Positions 28,328 to 41,346 are shown, counted from the first letter of the stretch. The stretch is 43,288 nt of DNA from Setaria digitata (GCA_003640385.1 RCAB01000510.1:1-43288), one strand, 5' to 3'. Program-made: numbers and translations. The notes: generated by a model from the letters alone, not told the origin.

Positions 28328-31300
28328 ATGCGCGCCCTGTTTGTGGCTGAAAAAAATGACGCAGCCAAAGGTATTGCAGCAATATTATCACGTGGTACTT
28401 CTACGCGACGTGACGGTCGAAGTCGCTTTAATAAAATTTATCAGTTTACTGCAAATATCGGGCGTAAGTTATTTTTTTTTTTTTAACGCTACTATTGCTT
28501 TCACTACATCACACGCTAATGTATGATATTTTTAATAATGAACTAATTTTATTGAAGATATGAGTAAAAATATATACAATGTAGTATTAAAGTAAAGGAT
28601 TTGACCACTGGTTATTTTTGATTATGAGTTCACACACTTTTTTTGTTTCAGTCTTCTTTTAATGAATAAAAAGGTTCCAGTGAATAACGGATTCATTTGC
28701 CCCTTTTTTTTCTTTCTTTTTTTTTTTTTTTTTCAAATATGAAGTTCTGAAAAATAATATCGTGAGAAAATAATGCGAAGAAAATAAAAATGCTTAAATG
28801 AATTTAGAGAACACAGGTTGTCACGTTGCAATGACAAGTGTTTCTGGGCATTTACTCCAACATGAATTTCCTGCATCTTACAAAAATTGGACCGAGACGC
28901 CCATTAAGATACTTTTTGATGTGAATATCCAGAAAAATGTTATCCCGGGGATGGAAAATGTTAAAGCTACATTAATCGACGAGATACGAAAATCTGATGT
29001 AAGTTTTAAGTGTTTTTGTAAATTGTAATATATTTCGAAAAATTGATTCCTGTTCTTGATATCGATTATTGATTTTGATGTAGTAGTAGTTTTAGAGATT
29101 GAGTATGCAGAAGTAAATAAGATCTGGGTAGAAACGTTAATGGATGTAATTACTTACTCTCTGTGTTTTGCTAAGAATGATTTATTTCTCATGACTTCTT
29201 GATTAGGATCCTTGTAGTTAGCGCTTTTTGTTTTTTGCAGTTGCTTGTGATTTGGACTGATTGCGATCGAGAAGGTGAAGCAATTGGAGCTGAAGTAGTT
29301 GCTGTATGCACGCAAGTCAATCGCAATGTAGATGTTTATCGGGCTCGATTTTCTGAAATAACAAGTGCGGCTGTTAATCGAGCACTGAATAATTTGGTTA
29401 GACTGGATCAGCGATTGATAGATGCAGTTGAATGTCGGTTCGTTCTTTTTGAGCTACGTACAACCTGGAATTTTTCTTTCCTTAAAGAATTGTAATTTCT
29501 TTTTACATGGCAATTTTCGATTGCATGGTGACTTATTTCAGTTCAGAACTAGATTTACGAATTGGTGCAGCGTTTACACGACTACAGACACTCCATTTAA
29601 GGTTTTTTTTATTTGCTTCAACTGCTTTAGATTTTGTTTGAGCGATGGTTTTTTCCAAATCCTAGTTTCATTTCTGGAGCACCATTTTATAGTTAGCATT
29701 TGAAATAGTACAGTTCTGGTTACTTTTAGAAATAACTTTGCTAATATATTTCGCGACAAAAATATCGTCAGTTATGGTTCATGCCAGTTTCCAACATTAG
29801 GATTTATCGTAGAACGTTATCAGGCTATCAAAGATTTCATTTCGGAAACATTTTGGAAAATTTCTATGAAACATAATCGGGAAAGTATCATGGTTGACTT
29901 TGTTTGGGATCGTCAAAGGCTTTTTGATCGTCTCATTGTTGAGGTAAAGTGAAAATCTGTTTTGCAATCGCAGTCATTATGAATAAGGAATCAAATTTAA
30001 CTTTTATTAAATGATTTTATCTTCGTCCAAACTAACAATTTTATTTTTTGAGTATGGGTGTTAAAATTTCCCTAACGGAGTGGTATAACACGGAATGCTG
30101 CCTCATATTTATCTGCGTGATGGTTTCTGTAGCTTATATATAATGTTTAGGTGCTTCTGGATGATTGCGAGGAAGCAAAGGAAGCTCGAGTTTTATCTGT
30201 CATAAAGAAGCCAAAGAGCAAGTGGAGGCCGGTTCCACTTGACACTGTTGAATTAGAGAAATTGGCAGTTCGGAAGTTAAAATTCAGTGCTAAGGAAACA
30301 ATGGCTGTAGCTGAGCGTTTATATAACAAAGGTATTTCTGCTTATTCTCATTTTCTTTGAAATTAAATTCCTTCAAATCATGCTTGCCGGGATCATTGTT
30401 AAAGACTTCCTAATTACTAATTTTTAATTTTGACTGTCTAATTGCTGTCTATAAAAATATTTCTTTTACAGGTTATATATCATATCCACGAACGGAAACG
30501 AATAAGTTTCCAAATGATATGAATTTGCACATTTACGTGCAGCAACAAACGGTAAGTGGAGAATGGGGCGATTTTGCACAAGAGGTTAGTTTCAGGTTTT
30601 TGACAATTCGAGAATTCTGCAATATTTTTAGTTTGTACCATAGGACGACATAAAGAAATTGTATAGTACATCAAATTCTTTGCAGTTTTTTTATGATTGT
30701 ACTAAGTGTAAAATTGATTATCATGTTATTTGCGAATATTTTATCATGCATCACAAACTGATAATGTTATATACATATTCGCTAGGCTGAAAGTTTCTTT
30801 TCTTAGTAAATATGGCTTCAGCAGTTGCAGTGGTCTGAATTAAATAACTGATAATTGCTTTTTTTTTTGAAGGTCGTTGGACGTGGACCAAATCCGAGAA
30901 ATGGTTCGAAAACCGATGAGGCTCATCCACCGATTCATCCACTGAAATTTGCAACAGCGAACGAATTGGTCGGACTTGAGTGGTCGTTGTACGAATTTAT
31001 CGTACGACATTTCCTTGCTTGCGTTTCTTACGATGCAAAAGGACAGGAGACCAAAGTTCAAGTAACTTGAGTTATATTGTGTGTAATCAAATTTATTACA
31101 TGATTTTCTAAATTTATTCTTTAATTCTTCAATGTTTAGGTTCGTGTAGGCAACGAAAATTTCACTGCATGTGGTCTCATAATTGAAGATTATGGTTATC
31201 TGAATGTTTATAAGTATGAAAAGTGGAGTGATAAAATTCTGCCGTCTTACTACGAAAATGAACTAATCACTGATTATCAGTTACAAATAACTGAGGGACA

Positions 31301-33260
31301 AACACAACCACCACAGTTACTTAATGAAGGTGTTATTATATGTATCTTCGATGCACTCTTTTTTTCGACTTTACTGAGAAATTTATCCAGTTTTTGTATT
31401 TTCCCGAAAAAATTAAATTGTCGAGGATAGTGAAATTTAAATTAGCATATAGTGGACATCTGATTACTTAATTTTGCATTATTTAACATTAATTTTAAAT
31501 TTTGTAGGAAAACAAAAAAAAAATGAAAATTAGTCACTTGTCAAAGCCTGTCATATTATAGCTGACTTGATCGCACTGATGGATAAATATGGCATTGGGA
31601 CAGATGCAACACATGCGGAGCATATTGAAACAATTAAAACACGTCAATATGCTGCATTGAATAGCGATGGCCGATTTGTTCCAGGCTATATTGGGTTAGC
31701 ACTTGTTGATGGATATGATCGAATGGGGTATGCTATGAGTAAACCTCATATGCGTGCTGATCTAGAATCACAACTGAAACTTATTTGCGTTGGACGGAGG
31801 TCAGATTTTCTCTTTTTTTTTTTTCTATTTTTTGTCTTTTTTCTGTTCCAGTTTATGAGTTATAGAGAAATAAAGATTGTATCCTTATATGGAAAGAATT
31901 TTTATTGATTTATTTTTCAAGTGTAAAAAAAGTGATATGCCATCGATTTTATCTTAATTCTGAACTAGGAAGATTGATTGAATCACAGTGAGAAGAGAAA
32001 AAATGTTACTTTTTGCACTTCAAATCTTTTTTTTAAAAACTCATTTATTGGATTTCAGGAACAAAGACGAAGTTCTAGAAGAACAGATCGCTAGATATAG
32101 AACAATATTTGAAAAGGCAGAGGATCAAGTTCAGCTGCTATCAAGTGCCTTGCGTGAATATTTAAACCAGCGTGAAAATCGTCCTGTAGCAACATTAGCG
32201 GAAAATCAACAGAGTAGTAATCGATTGCAAACGAATAACGCAAGCACAACAAGTGATCGTGCTCCTCTGGCACCAAGAAATAATGCTTCCATCACAAGGC
32301 GTGGTAGTGGTAGAGGTGGCAGATCGAAAAATCGTGGTGCTGATCGATCGACTTCCAGGATATCTGCTAATGAGGAACAAGTGGCAATAACTAATGCTAG
32401 TGATATTGAACTTCTATCATGTAACTTTTATTTTTCAAGTTTTACTTGTTGATTTTAGGATTTTTTTTTTTGTTTACTTACGACATCAAGCTCTAATACT
32501 TCAGGGATCTTCATTTTTGGTTTTTGCGTTAGAGTAATGAAAGTATAATTCGGGATATCTGTTAAGATTATAGAGTTTAATGTGTCTTTTATAATGACTG
32601 AAAGATTATTCAAAGCATATTGTTTTCTGGATTTATAATTTAATGAAATCTGATATTATATTCGTTAAATCAGTAGATTGGTAAATTTCATTTAGCTCGT
32701 AAATTAGTAAATTTCATTTAGCTCTCTCGATCTTGCATTCAAATAGCAGGGCGCGAAGTCGAGCAAAAACTACTACTAGAGTTAGTAGTGGTCGTACTAG
32801 AGATCGAGAAACAGCTGGACAAGGAAGGCAGTGTTCTTGTGGACAGGCAGCGAAACGTTTGATTGTTAAGAAGGAGGTAATTTCTTAATTTTTGTCATAT
32901 AATATAATCAATATAATATAATTAGGTAATTTAGAGAAGCTGGGTTATTTATTTGAATGATAAAACCTTTAGTGAAAATCTGAAGTAGCATGTCTCGAGA
33001 AAACTGCCTTATTCATTGCGATTCAATTTTAGTAGTGAATAAGAAAGCGGGAAAGAGAGATCCAGTTCAGCAGTTTATAATGGAATATAACTCATGTATC
33101 ATGGATGATTCGGTGCGATACTTCTAGAGATATATTAATTTCGTATATTTAGGGTCCAAATCATGGTCGTGCTTTTTGGACATGTTCAAAAAATAGAGAT
33201 GATCCTGGGAAGTGTAAATATTTCGAATGGGAAGGACCGAGGAACAGTGAAATGTCGTAA
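28328..33260 (+). CDS. top-3: DNA topoisomerase III (type IA, TOP3A-like, 774 aa)
   Basis: It nicks and passes single strands; with a RecQ helicase and RMI1 it dissolves double Holliday junctions. Thirteen exons: 28328-28463, 28817-28998, 29241-29437, 29542-29601, 29730-29943, 30151-30331, 30472-30584, 30873-31061, 31140-31329, 31562-31799, 32059-32420, 32722-32876, 33153-33260. The Toprim fold has VAEKNDAAKG (residues 7-16) and TDCDREGE with acidic residues D113, D115, E117. The catalytic tyrosine is Y328 in GYISYPRTET. Further family blocks are SYGSCQFPTLGF, PKSKWRP, DEAHPPIHP, YEFIVRHFLAC and GIGTDATHAEHIETIK. After a polar linker with RGSGRGGRSKNRG comes one GRF zinc finger (C725, C727, C750, C760). 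The C4 zinc fingers and second GRF of human TOP3A (1001 aa) are absent. ATG is 13 bases after a TTTCAG acceptor. The symbol follows C. elegans. Confidence 0.95.
32680..32721 (+). repeat. Tandemly duplicated 3' splice site in topoisomerase III intron 11
   Basis: GTAAATTTCATTTAGCTC occurs twice, 26 bp apart, giving AG sites at 32694-32695 and 32720-32721. Only the second keeps the frame; use of the first meets an in-frame TAG after eight codons. Confidence 0.8.
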
Positions 33261-34746
33261 TAGAGATATTTTTTGTTTGCATTAAATTCAAATATTTATC
33301 GTGTAATTTCATCTGTGACTGTAAAATTTCTTTATTTCAAATGTTCCGGTTGATGTATGCGTCATTTGTTTTTGAGTTCCTGTTGTTTTTCTTTCATTTG
33401 TTTTTTGTTGATTGTTATTGCAAGAAATGTTCATATTCAACTTGGGGAAAAAGGAGTTGATTTTCCCAATTAGTTTACTAAGCGAAATATTTTATATACT
33501 GTTTAGTGATTAATTGATTGCTTTATGCACAGATTCCAGTTAGGAGAAAAACACAATTCGAACTTTTGCTATCATATATTACTCGATATCACATTTCCGT
33601 AGTACCACAGAATGCGATATGCAAAGCAAATTAAAGAATTGACAAGTAATAGCTCACTAATACTAACACTAGGAATAAGTCATTGTCGAGAGCATATATG
33701 ACATACAAACTCAAGTGCTGGGCAAATGTAAAAGTTTTCCTAACTTATGAGTTACTATTTCAGTGCCCACACGTGTTAGCAATATGGTTTGCAGAATTGT
33801 TCGGGAAAGTAACTACGAGAACGGTTGGTTCTCATACGATCTCATTGGCGATCAAACATCTTTCAACACATACACATGAATTTCACTAAGTTTTTCCTTT
33901 TTTTTTTTCTGAAATATTATTACAAATGTATTAGAAATGTCCTGTGTTTAAGTTGTAAAAATTTGACCAGGTTTGAATTGAGCATAAAGAAAACATATGA
34001 CTTAGCATCACCCGCATGATTAAACTTTTCTTTCCATTTTTATAAGTGTAGTTTTCCTGGATATGGGATTATTTGGAATTTTCAGACCTATAGTAGCTTG
34101 AACGTCCGGAACCTCATAGCTGAAAATTTCAACTAAGGGATAATTGATATTTATCAATCTTGAAATAAAATTAATGACAAGTAGCTGTAAAAATTGTCTT
34201 GAGGAAAAAGATTATTTGAGCCTATCCATTTTATTACGCGTTTTCTTGCACATTAAATATGCTGTGAAAATTGTTCTTTTTTTGCTTTATGATGCTGAAG
34301 AAAGGAAAAATTACTATTTTAAAATGACACATTTTGTGACAACTAAATCTTTAATAATTGAGAAGTTGAATGGGTTTTATAAAAAATCTAAGTTTTTTAT
34401 TCATGCATACCAAAACAACCACAGAGGAATGCCTTTCAGACAAAAGCGATTATTGCGGTTTGTATTATTCATAACAAAACAAATGAAAAAGAAATAGAAG
34501 AGTCAAGGCACCATTTTCCGCATAAAGTAACTGCTCGCGAAATAAAAGAATGAGGTCCTGAAATTAAAGGGTGGAAAAATGGAGTGAACTCACTTCTTGA
34601 CATATTTTAAAAAAGGAACGTCTCGTTTCGAAATTGTTGTGTCGATTTAAAACTATGCGACATAATCTTTTTTAGGGTATATAAAATAAAGGAATGTTCG
34701 AAAATAGTAAGTGTGAGAAATACTTATATCAAAGAACCATACATTC
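33261..34746. other. Convergent intergenic region, 1.5 kb
   Basis: It lies between the 3' ends of topoisomerase III (plus) and the citrate carrier (minus). The open frame at 34144-34497 has biased Lys/Phe/Leu content and no motif, so it is not called. TTTATT (minus-strand AATAAA) occurs at 34229 and 34397. Confidence 0.6.
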
Positions 34747-36758
34747 TTATGTTTTCCATAATTTATTGGCATATTCCATGATTGAATCGTATAAAGTAAA
34801 TGTCAACGCGACATCAAAACAGACACGACATAGTCGAGGTACGGTACCCTTGTAAAACCTGAAACCAATTAAAAAATGCGATTCAACACGACGGTTTAAA
34901 ACATGCCGTTCATATAAGAACATTCATAACAAACAACGCTTCCATTCAATGATACCTTTAAACGTCCTTCATCTGATGTCAACGTAATCAAGAAATACTT
35001 TCGCTCTAGCGATATTTTGAATTACTTCAGAAAACAATTTTTTTTTTCTGTAATGAATTTAGAATTACGCAAAGAATCCTTCGGTTTTAAATATCTGATA
35101 AGCACAGTTGATTGTGTTCTTGTATTTTTTGGCCTCTAAACCCTGCATCCGCGTTTTCACAACATCAATCGGTGTATTGCCATACACGGAGCATGCACCG
35201 GCAAATACACCAAATACCGCTGTAGCTGGTTTACTAACTGTCTTCGAATTATCACCTCCACGATACCTACAATTAACTAGTTGCAAAATATTTTAAAGTC
35301 CAATGTTTATTTGCACATGATACGATAAATATGTTGTAATCAATTAATAATATAAGCACGTCCGAATACTGTGCTTCCAAAAGAATCCAAAGCAGGATTC
35401 TAAAGTAATGGAAGAATGTTAAATATCTTTACCAATCTTTCAAAGTTTCCATTACAAAAAATCGAATTGCCTGGTTGGAACCTTGTTTTGCCATCGTAGC
35501 TGTAACACCTTGATACAAACCCTGCAATACAGATTTTTCGAAATGATTACCTTGAAGATTATGTTGTATTAATGAAAAATAAGATATCTACCGCACTGAT
35601 AAAAATAATCTTTCCGATATGATTACTTCGAAGGTTAATGTGAAGAATGGAACAAAACTCACTCTGAAGCCTTCCGTCTGGATGATTGTCTTCAAACCAC
35701 CAAAAAAACTTTTGAATTTTGGTTTAGCTAATTGTTGATCATGAATAAATTTCACTTTAATCGTTTCCATTGGTGTAACAGCAAATACTGCTTCCGAAAG
35801 ACCTGCGGAAATCTCTTGACTTTAAATTCGCTAAAAATGAAATCTTGATGAAATTTCGGAGTAAATTTTATTGTCGCTTTGTAAAGAAGCAGCCATTTGT
35901 TTGGATAAATATGGAAATCGCATAAAATGTCATATCGAAGAGTTAAAATAACATACAAATATTTTACCTGCACCAAATCCACAAAGAAACCTCCACATTG
36001 GTGTGAGGTTACCATCTGAATTAACAGCATGTCCTTTCAAAGCTTCAAATGTCCCAAATCTAAAAGTTTTTCTCTACAATTCTCCTCTAACATTAATAAT
36101 GTGATATATTTGTTTTGAAATGTAAAAAGTAAATTTGACCATACCTAAGAGCCGATTTTGGAATCGAGCCATAAACTAATATCGGTAAACCACGATACAA
36201 TCCTAAAAATCCATTGGTCCGTACTGTTTTCTTAACGCAGTCCATTGGACCCTGAAATAATTAAAACAAATGTAACATCTCTTTCTCCTTTTTTTTTTTT
36301 TTCTTCTTAAGGGAACTATAAATTGGGTGAGAAAAATACTAACTTTATAAACCGGATGCAATGAACGTTCATCCAGTTGTAATTGTGTTTTAACATATTC
36401 GGTTGGGAATGTAATACATATTTCAATACCACCGGTAAGGCCACCAATAAGAACACCTTTCACCGATTTATCAGTTGGCAAGAAACGATGAAAATTATAT
36501 CGTGAGCTGCTTTCCAGACTAAATAAAGTGAAATATTATAGGCTTTCATTATTTCATTTTAAACTTCACATTTTATTACAAAAATAACTTCTAGAAAAAC
36601 TTCCGATTTAGTGTTAATCGACAACTTCTAGCTTGTAAAAAAAAAAAAAATCTAATCAAGTCCAAATTATAATTTTAATCCATTAATATTAAAAATCAAT
36701 TTAGAACTACTACTATAACTAACTATCTGCCAATGTTGGTGTCATCAACTGCGTTCAT
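34747..36758 (-). CDS. Mitochondrial citrate (tricarboxylate) carrier, SLC25A1 type (315 aa)
   Basis: It exchanges mitochondrial citrate for cytosolic malate across the inner membrane and so feeds cytosolic acetyl-CoA. Eight exons: 36724-36758, 36344-36518, 36145-36251, 35968-36059, 35663-35802, 35433-35521, 35069-35266, 34747-34858. The three carrier repeats carry PTEYVK (50-55), PMETIK (147-152) and PIDVVK (245-250), close to the human citrate carrier; [20 protein letters not shown] is almost identical to it. Also [26 protein letters not shown] and [14 protein letters not shown]. The family length is about 311. The first exon ([11 protein letters not shown]) is a prediction: ATG at 36758, donor GTTAGT, phase 2 fits the second exon (acceptor TTATTTAG). 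The C-terminus is NKLWKT. No key residue is missing. It is convergent with topoisomerase III. Confidence 0.93.
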
Positions 36759-37713
36759 TACTGCATTTGCCAATAAATCGTTTCACAAAAGTTTTGATAT
36801 CACTTCCTTAAAAATCTTTGCGAATCTGCAAATCTGCAAGGCATCATTCGTTGATAAAAACTGAAGATGAAAAGATAAATGAAAGCTTGTTATAGCTAAC
36901 AACGATATAGCAAACTGTCAATTACTGTACTGATAACAACAAGCAGTGATAAATGAAAAAGAATGGTAACTATATATTCATAGATATTTTACAGGTGCTT
37001 ACTTTCCACCGTTGTCGTTCACATGGACTGATAAGATAAGAGATATGTCAGTAAACAAAAGGAAAATTATAGATGGAAGAAAAAAGAACCAATATGACAG
37101 CTAATACAGAAATTAATTTAATCAGATATGTGATTAGGTGATTTTAGCACAATATCATGAAAATCTAGTCGGTGTTGTTAGAGCAGGCGGAACAAAAATG
37201 AGCACGAATTAAATTTGTTACAAAATATGAAACACAGATGATATTGTGATAAATAGTGGGGAAAAACGACAACTTGCTAATTTAATCAACTATAGGCAAA
37301 TTTTTGCAAAACTATACTGTGTTTTTTTAAACTACACAACAACAATATCAACGGTAAGAATAAATTAATTATAATTATATGACTAAGTAAAAATCACTGT
37401 ATAATTACGTAATCATAATCATAGCACATTTCGTGATAATTATTTATATAATTGAATTTAACAGATGAACGAGAACGAGGAATGGATGGATATAGGGGCA
37501 AAAATCGGAGAAGAATCAGTCTTGAAATCATAAAATTCCTTTAAAAAAAAAAAAAAAAAAAAGTATAATCCACTTACTGGCTTTTTTCTTCTAATATTCG
37601 TCTCAAATTAAATAATAAAGTGAAGCAAATTATCGACAATTTGAAACTATCATTAAAATATTTTGTCCACCATAAAAAAAAATAATTATTATTATTACTA
37701 TCTTAGTTTACTA

Positions 37714-37789
37714 ATCAATTAATTAAAGCAATTAATTGGAATGAATTTGTTATCAATTAATTAAAGCAATTAATTGGAATGAATTTGTT
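37714..37789. repeat. Perfect 38-bp tandem duplication
   Basis: Two adjoining copies, 37714-37751 and 37752-37789, begin ATCAATTAATTAAAGCAATT. Each is itself made of near-palindromic AATTAATT blocks. Confidence 0.9.
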
Positions 37790-38148
37790 TAAACGATTGG
37801 GCAATTCAGTTTGATTTATTAATTTGATCTGTAATAATAGTTAGAAACGTACCAAAATGAGGCCAATAACAGGGAAGGGAATGAGAAATCCATTGAAATG
37901 TGCCATTTGTTTATCATTTCGGGACAAATTTTCAGTCAGTATCATTTACAGGAGCAGAATCTCCCCTTAACAGATTAAATTTTAATTAAAATATTTTAAA
38001 ACTCATTTCGCTACAGATCACAAAATGACTTTCCCTCTCTCCCCTCTCCTCTCCTCCCACATCCTCATCCTTTCTCTTTTAAAATAAATTTTTTTTTAAA
38101 TACATTTGCTAACTATTTCACTTTTTTCCTCTCTACCTCAATTTCCTC

Positions 38149-38151
<3 letters not shown>

Positions 38152-38180
<29 letters not shown>
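38152..38180. repeat. (CT)14 microsatellite in a pyrimidine-rich tract
   Basis: The CT run is embedded in a strongly pyrimidine-rich stretch from about 38030 to 38210. A second CT run is at 41525-41547. Confidence 0.9.
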
Positions 38181-38185
<5 letters not shown>

Positions 38186-38436
38186 TCATTCACTCTTCCT
38201 CCCTTTTTCCGGTTTATTTAACTGAACTGTTCATTCAGTTTTCGTCTCTGTTTGCTACTGGAAATTGAGTAATTAATTGGGAGAATGCTCAAAACGCTAC
38301 CACTTTCCATCTCATATCCTTCTGCTCCTCTTTCATCATCGCTTCTCGGTTCTAAACGGTCGATCGAAGTTGAGAATTATCCAATTAAATTTGTAATTTT
38401 CAGCAACAGTTAACCAGAATAATTACAAATGTCCCC

Positions 38437-38873
38437 CATAATCAGTACATTATTTGCTTAATTAAACGGGAGAAAATAAAGGAGCTCCTTTAAATTGTCC
38501 ATTTCTTAATTGTACGATTACTACTACTGCAAATAACTATTCAAAAGAAATAATAATAATCTCAATACCGTAGTCGTTAATACAGTAAGGTGGTAAAAAT
38601 TGCTCCTGTAAGTGTAGAAGTTAATGATTGATAAACATGTTAATGTTGCTAGTATTCTCATAATCAGTATATTATTTGCTTTATTGAACAGGAGAAAATA
38701 AAAGCTCCTTTAAATTGTCCATTTCTTAATTATACGACTACTACTGTAAATAACTATTCAAAAGACAATGATCAGAATACCGTAGCCATTAGTACAGTAA
38801 GAAGGAGGTATGAATTGCTACTGTATGTATGGAAGCTAGTGATTGATAAATATATTAATATTGTTTGCTAGTA
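38437..38873. repeat. Diverged tandem duplication, period 222 bp
   Basis: Copy 1 is 38437-38658 and copy 2 38659 to about 38873. Shared blocks include GGAGAAAATAAA, CTCCTTTAAATTGTCCATTT, AATAACTATTCAAAAGA, AATACCGTAG and AGTGATTGATAAA-like ends. Many substitutions and small indels separate them, so this is an old event, unlike the N-flanked copies. Confidence 0.85.
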
Positions 38874-40176
38874 ATGCTTAATTAGCATAATAAATATGCA
38901 GTGATCATAATACTAGAAGAATGACGGAGTTTAAATTCTTCACGCAGTTGTTTGTCAGTTTATCATCACCTGATAATTTTATTTTATTTTAGAAACGAAT
39001 TAATCCCTGAAAAACTTTAAATTACACTTTCTATATAAGGCAATCACTGATATTGCTTGATAAGACGGAAATACCTGAATTTAGAAATGATCTTTCCAAA
39101 TTTTGTAAAATTTTCTCTTCAGCCTTCTATATTCCTATTTCCCCATTTTTTTTTCTTTTTTTCTCTTTTTTTTTTTCTTTTGTTTTTTATAATTTTTGGA
39201 ATAATTGAAAGTCTTAATTAAGCGTTTTAAATGAAGCAAAATAACCGAAAAAAAAAATTAAATTCAACATTAAATCCGGTTCAAGTTGAATATGCATAAC
39301 TTAAAAAACAGTATAATGAAAGATTACGTAAAAGAGATTACGTAAGAATAATTGAATGATTACATAAGTATCAGGTGGAAGATTGTGTAACATTTAGAAT
39401 GGAAATAAAATTGACCATAAAATAGGGATAATTGAATAGAAAAAAAAAAAGAAGTATAATAAATCATGAAATATTTAATTATCGTAAATGACCATAAATT
39501 TAAACATACTGATAATAAATTTAAAAGGAACATTTTCAATTGCCTATTTGTCATTATAAAATAAAAGAAATTATTTTCCATTAATATTAATTGGTAGTAA
39601 ATTGAAAAACTAAATAAACTGCAATGGAATTGCAACAGTAATGAAAATTGGAAATAATTTGAGGTTTTTTTTTTTTTTTTTTCTTGCTTTGCTTTCCTTT
39701 TCATTTGAATGAAAATCAACTCAGACATTTTTAAACGACGAAATAATTGAACGTATAAAATAGGTTAATGAAGAAACAAAAGAAATGAATAAATAAACAA
39801 GGAGAGAAGACAAAAAAGAATTCTCGCAACTAATTTATCGGCAAAAATTCCATGAATTTTTTTTTTTTTCGCTTTAATTATTTTTCTTCCAAGAAAATAA
39901 AAAAATTCACTATTTCAAAGAATTTTCTAGACTATTTCAATTTGATAATGCTCATTAAATTTATCATTTAAATCATACATCATCAGCTTGTTTAGTTAAT
40001 GTTTTGTATTTCTTTAATACAAAATTTATTGCATCTAATCAATCTGTGACATTTTTTTTTTTTTTTTTTTTTTCATTATCAACTATATCTTTCGCTGATG
40101 ATGATACACTATAATAATAATAATATTATATGATAATGTACGATCATCATATTGTGTGCTAAAATATATATCTCTA

Positions 40177-40200
40177 ACTGATAGTTATCATGTTATCAGT
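40177..40200. promoter_or_regulatory. Inverted pair of ACTGATA sites
   Basis: ACTGATA (40177-40183) and TATCAGT (40194-40200) form a perfect inverted repeat with a 10-base spacer that itself holds TTATCA. GATA-factor binding is possible; the element is 1.7 kb upstream of the 41875 start. Confidence 0.25.
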
Positions 40201-41098
40201 ACAGTGCAATTGTTTGCGATATTATCAATCTTTTCATACCATATACATGTTTGGCCCGTTCTATGAAACATTTTTGCAGCAATTAAATTGTACAAAAAAT
40301 TAAAACATTTCAATTTCATTCCAATTAATTTTTATTCCATTTATACGTTGTATTTAAAGCTAAATTATTATTATTTAAGAGAATTTTACCTTATCACTTC
40401 TTTATCATCACCCTGTATGAGCAAGTATTGCCACGTGTTATCACGTACGTCTCTATACGCATATTTATGCGTCTCTGTGTGTGTGCGTGTGTGTCCGTCT
40501 GTTCTCCCCATGTTTGCATACACATATGTATGTTTGCATGCATATTTTTGTCCTTGGAAAAATCCTCATTGATTTGACTAATTACTGGTTAACAGGTAAT
40601 TCCACGTTATTATTGTTATCGTTAACATGGCTGTAGAGGTTTACGATTTAATTTAATTCATGCAGAAAAAGAAAGAGAAAAAGAGAGAGTTATCAAAGAG
40701 CAAAAAAAAAAAAAAAAAAGAGAGAAAGAAAAAAGTTTGATGAACGTTTTGATGCATTTATGTCATTTTTGCCTGTCATCATGTCACACTTACTTCACCA
40801 ACTATTTCTTTTTTTTTACAGGTTTTCTATATTTATAAAATCTGTACATATATTTATTTCCACTTCATTTCTTTTCTTCTTCCTCCTCCTCCACCCCCGC
40901 ACTCCCATACACACACCCCCGCATTCCATACACCCACACACTTTCATATTCATTCATTTGGGTATTGTTAGCTCCTGTGTGAACTTTATAACACTCCTCC
41001 TCCTCCTCCCCATCCCCCGCAACCTCTTTGTTTCTTTTCCCTCCGCTCCCGCTATCTTAGTTCACTTCCACTTTTCATCATCATTACATTACCTCCTT

Positions 41099-41346
41099 TT
41101 CTCCTTCTCCTCCTCCTCCTCCTCCTCCCCCTCCCCCTCCCCCTCCCCCTTGTTCTTCTTCTACCACTACATGACCATCATCATCATCATCATCATTCAC
41201 TGGTCGTCTATTTTTAATAATTCTTTGTCATTATTGGAACTGGTTGTTATTATTTCCGATTATCGTCATCATTAACATCATTACTATGGCCTCATCATCG
41301 TCATCATCATCGTCACCATCATCATCACCATCATCATCGTCATTAT
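41099..41346. repeat. CTC, CCCCTC and TCA trinucleotide repeats
   Basis: CTC/CCCTCC repeats span about 41100-41150, and TCA repeats span 41175-41196 and 41291-41346 with interruptions (TCG, CCA). Confidence 0.85.

Noticed and set aside
28254..28526. 90-codon open frame overlapping topoisomerase III exon 1
   Set aside because: Shadow frame of a well-supported exon carrying VAEKNDAAKG.
34144..34497. 117-codon open frame between topoisomerase III and the citrate carrier
   Set aside because: Lys/Phe/Leu-rich, no ATG at the front, no motif, and lies in the shared 3' region of two convergent genes.
40760..41275. 171-codon open frame, plus strand
   Set aside because: Composition follows CT-rich and TCA repeats (Ser, Pro, His, Phe); no motif, splice pattern or start context.
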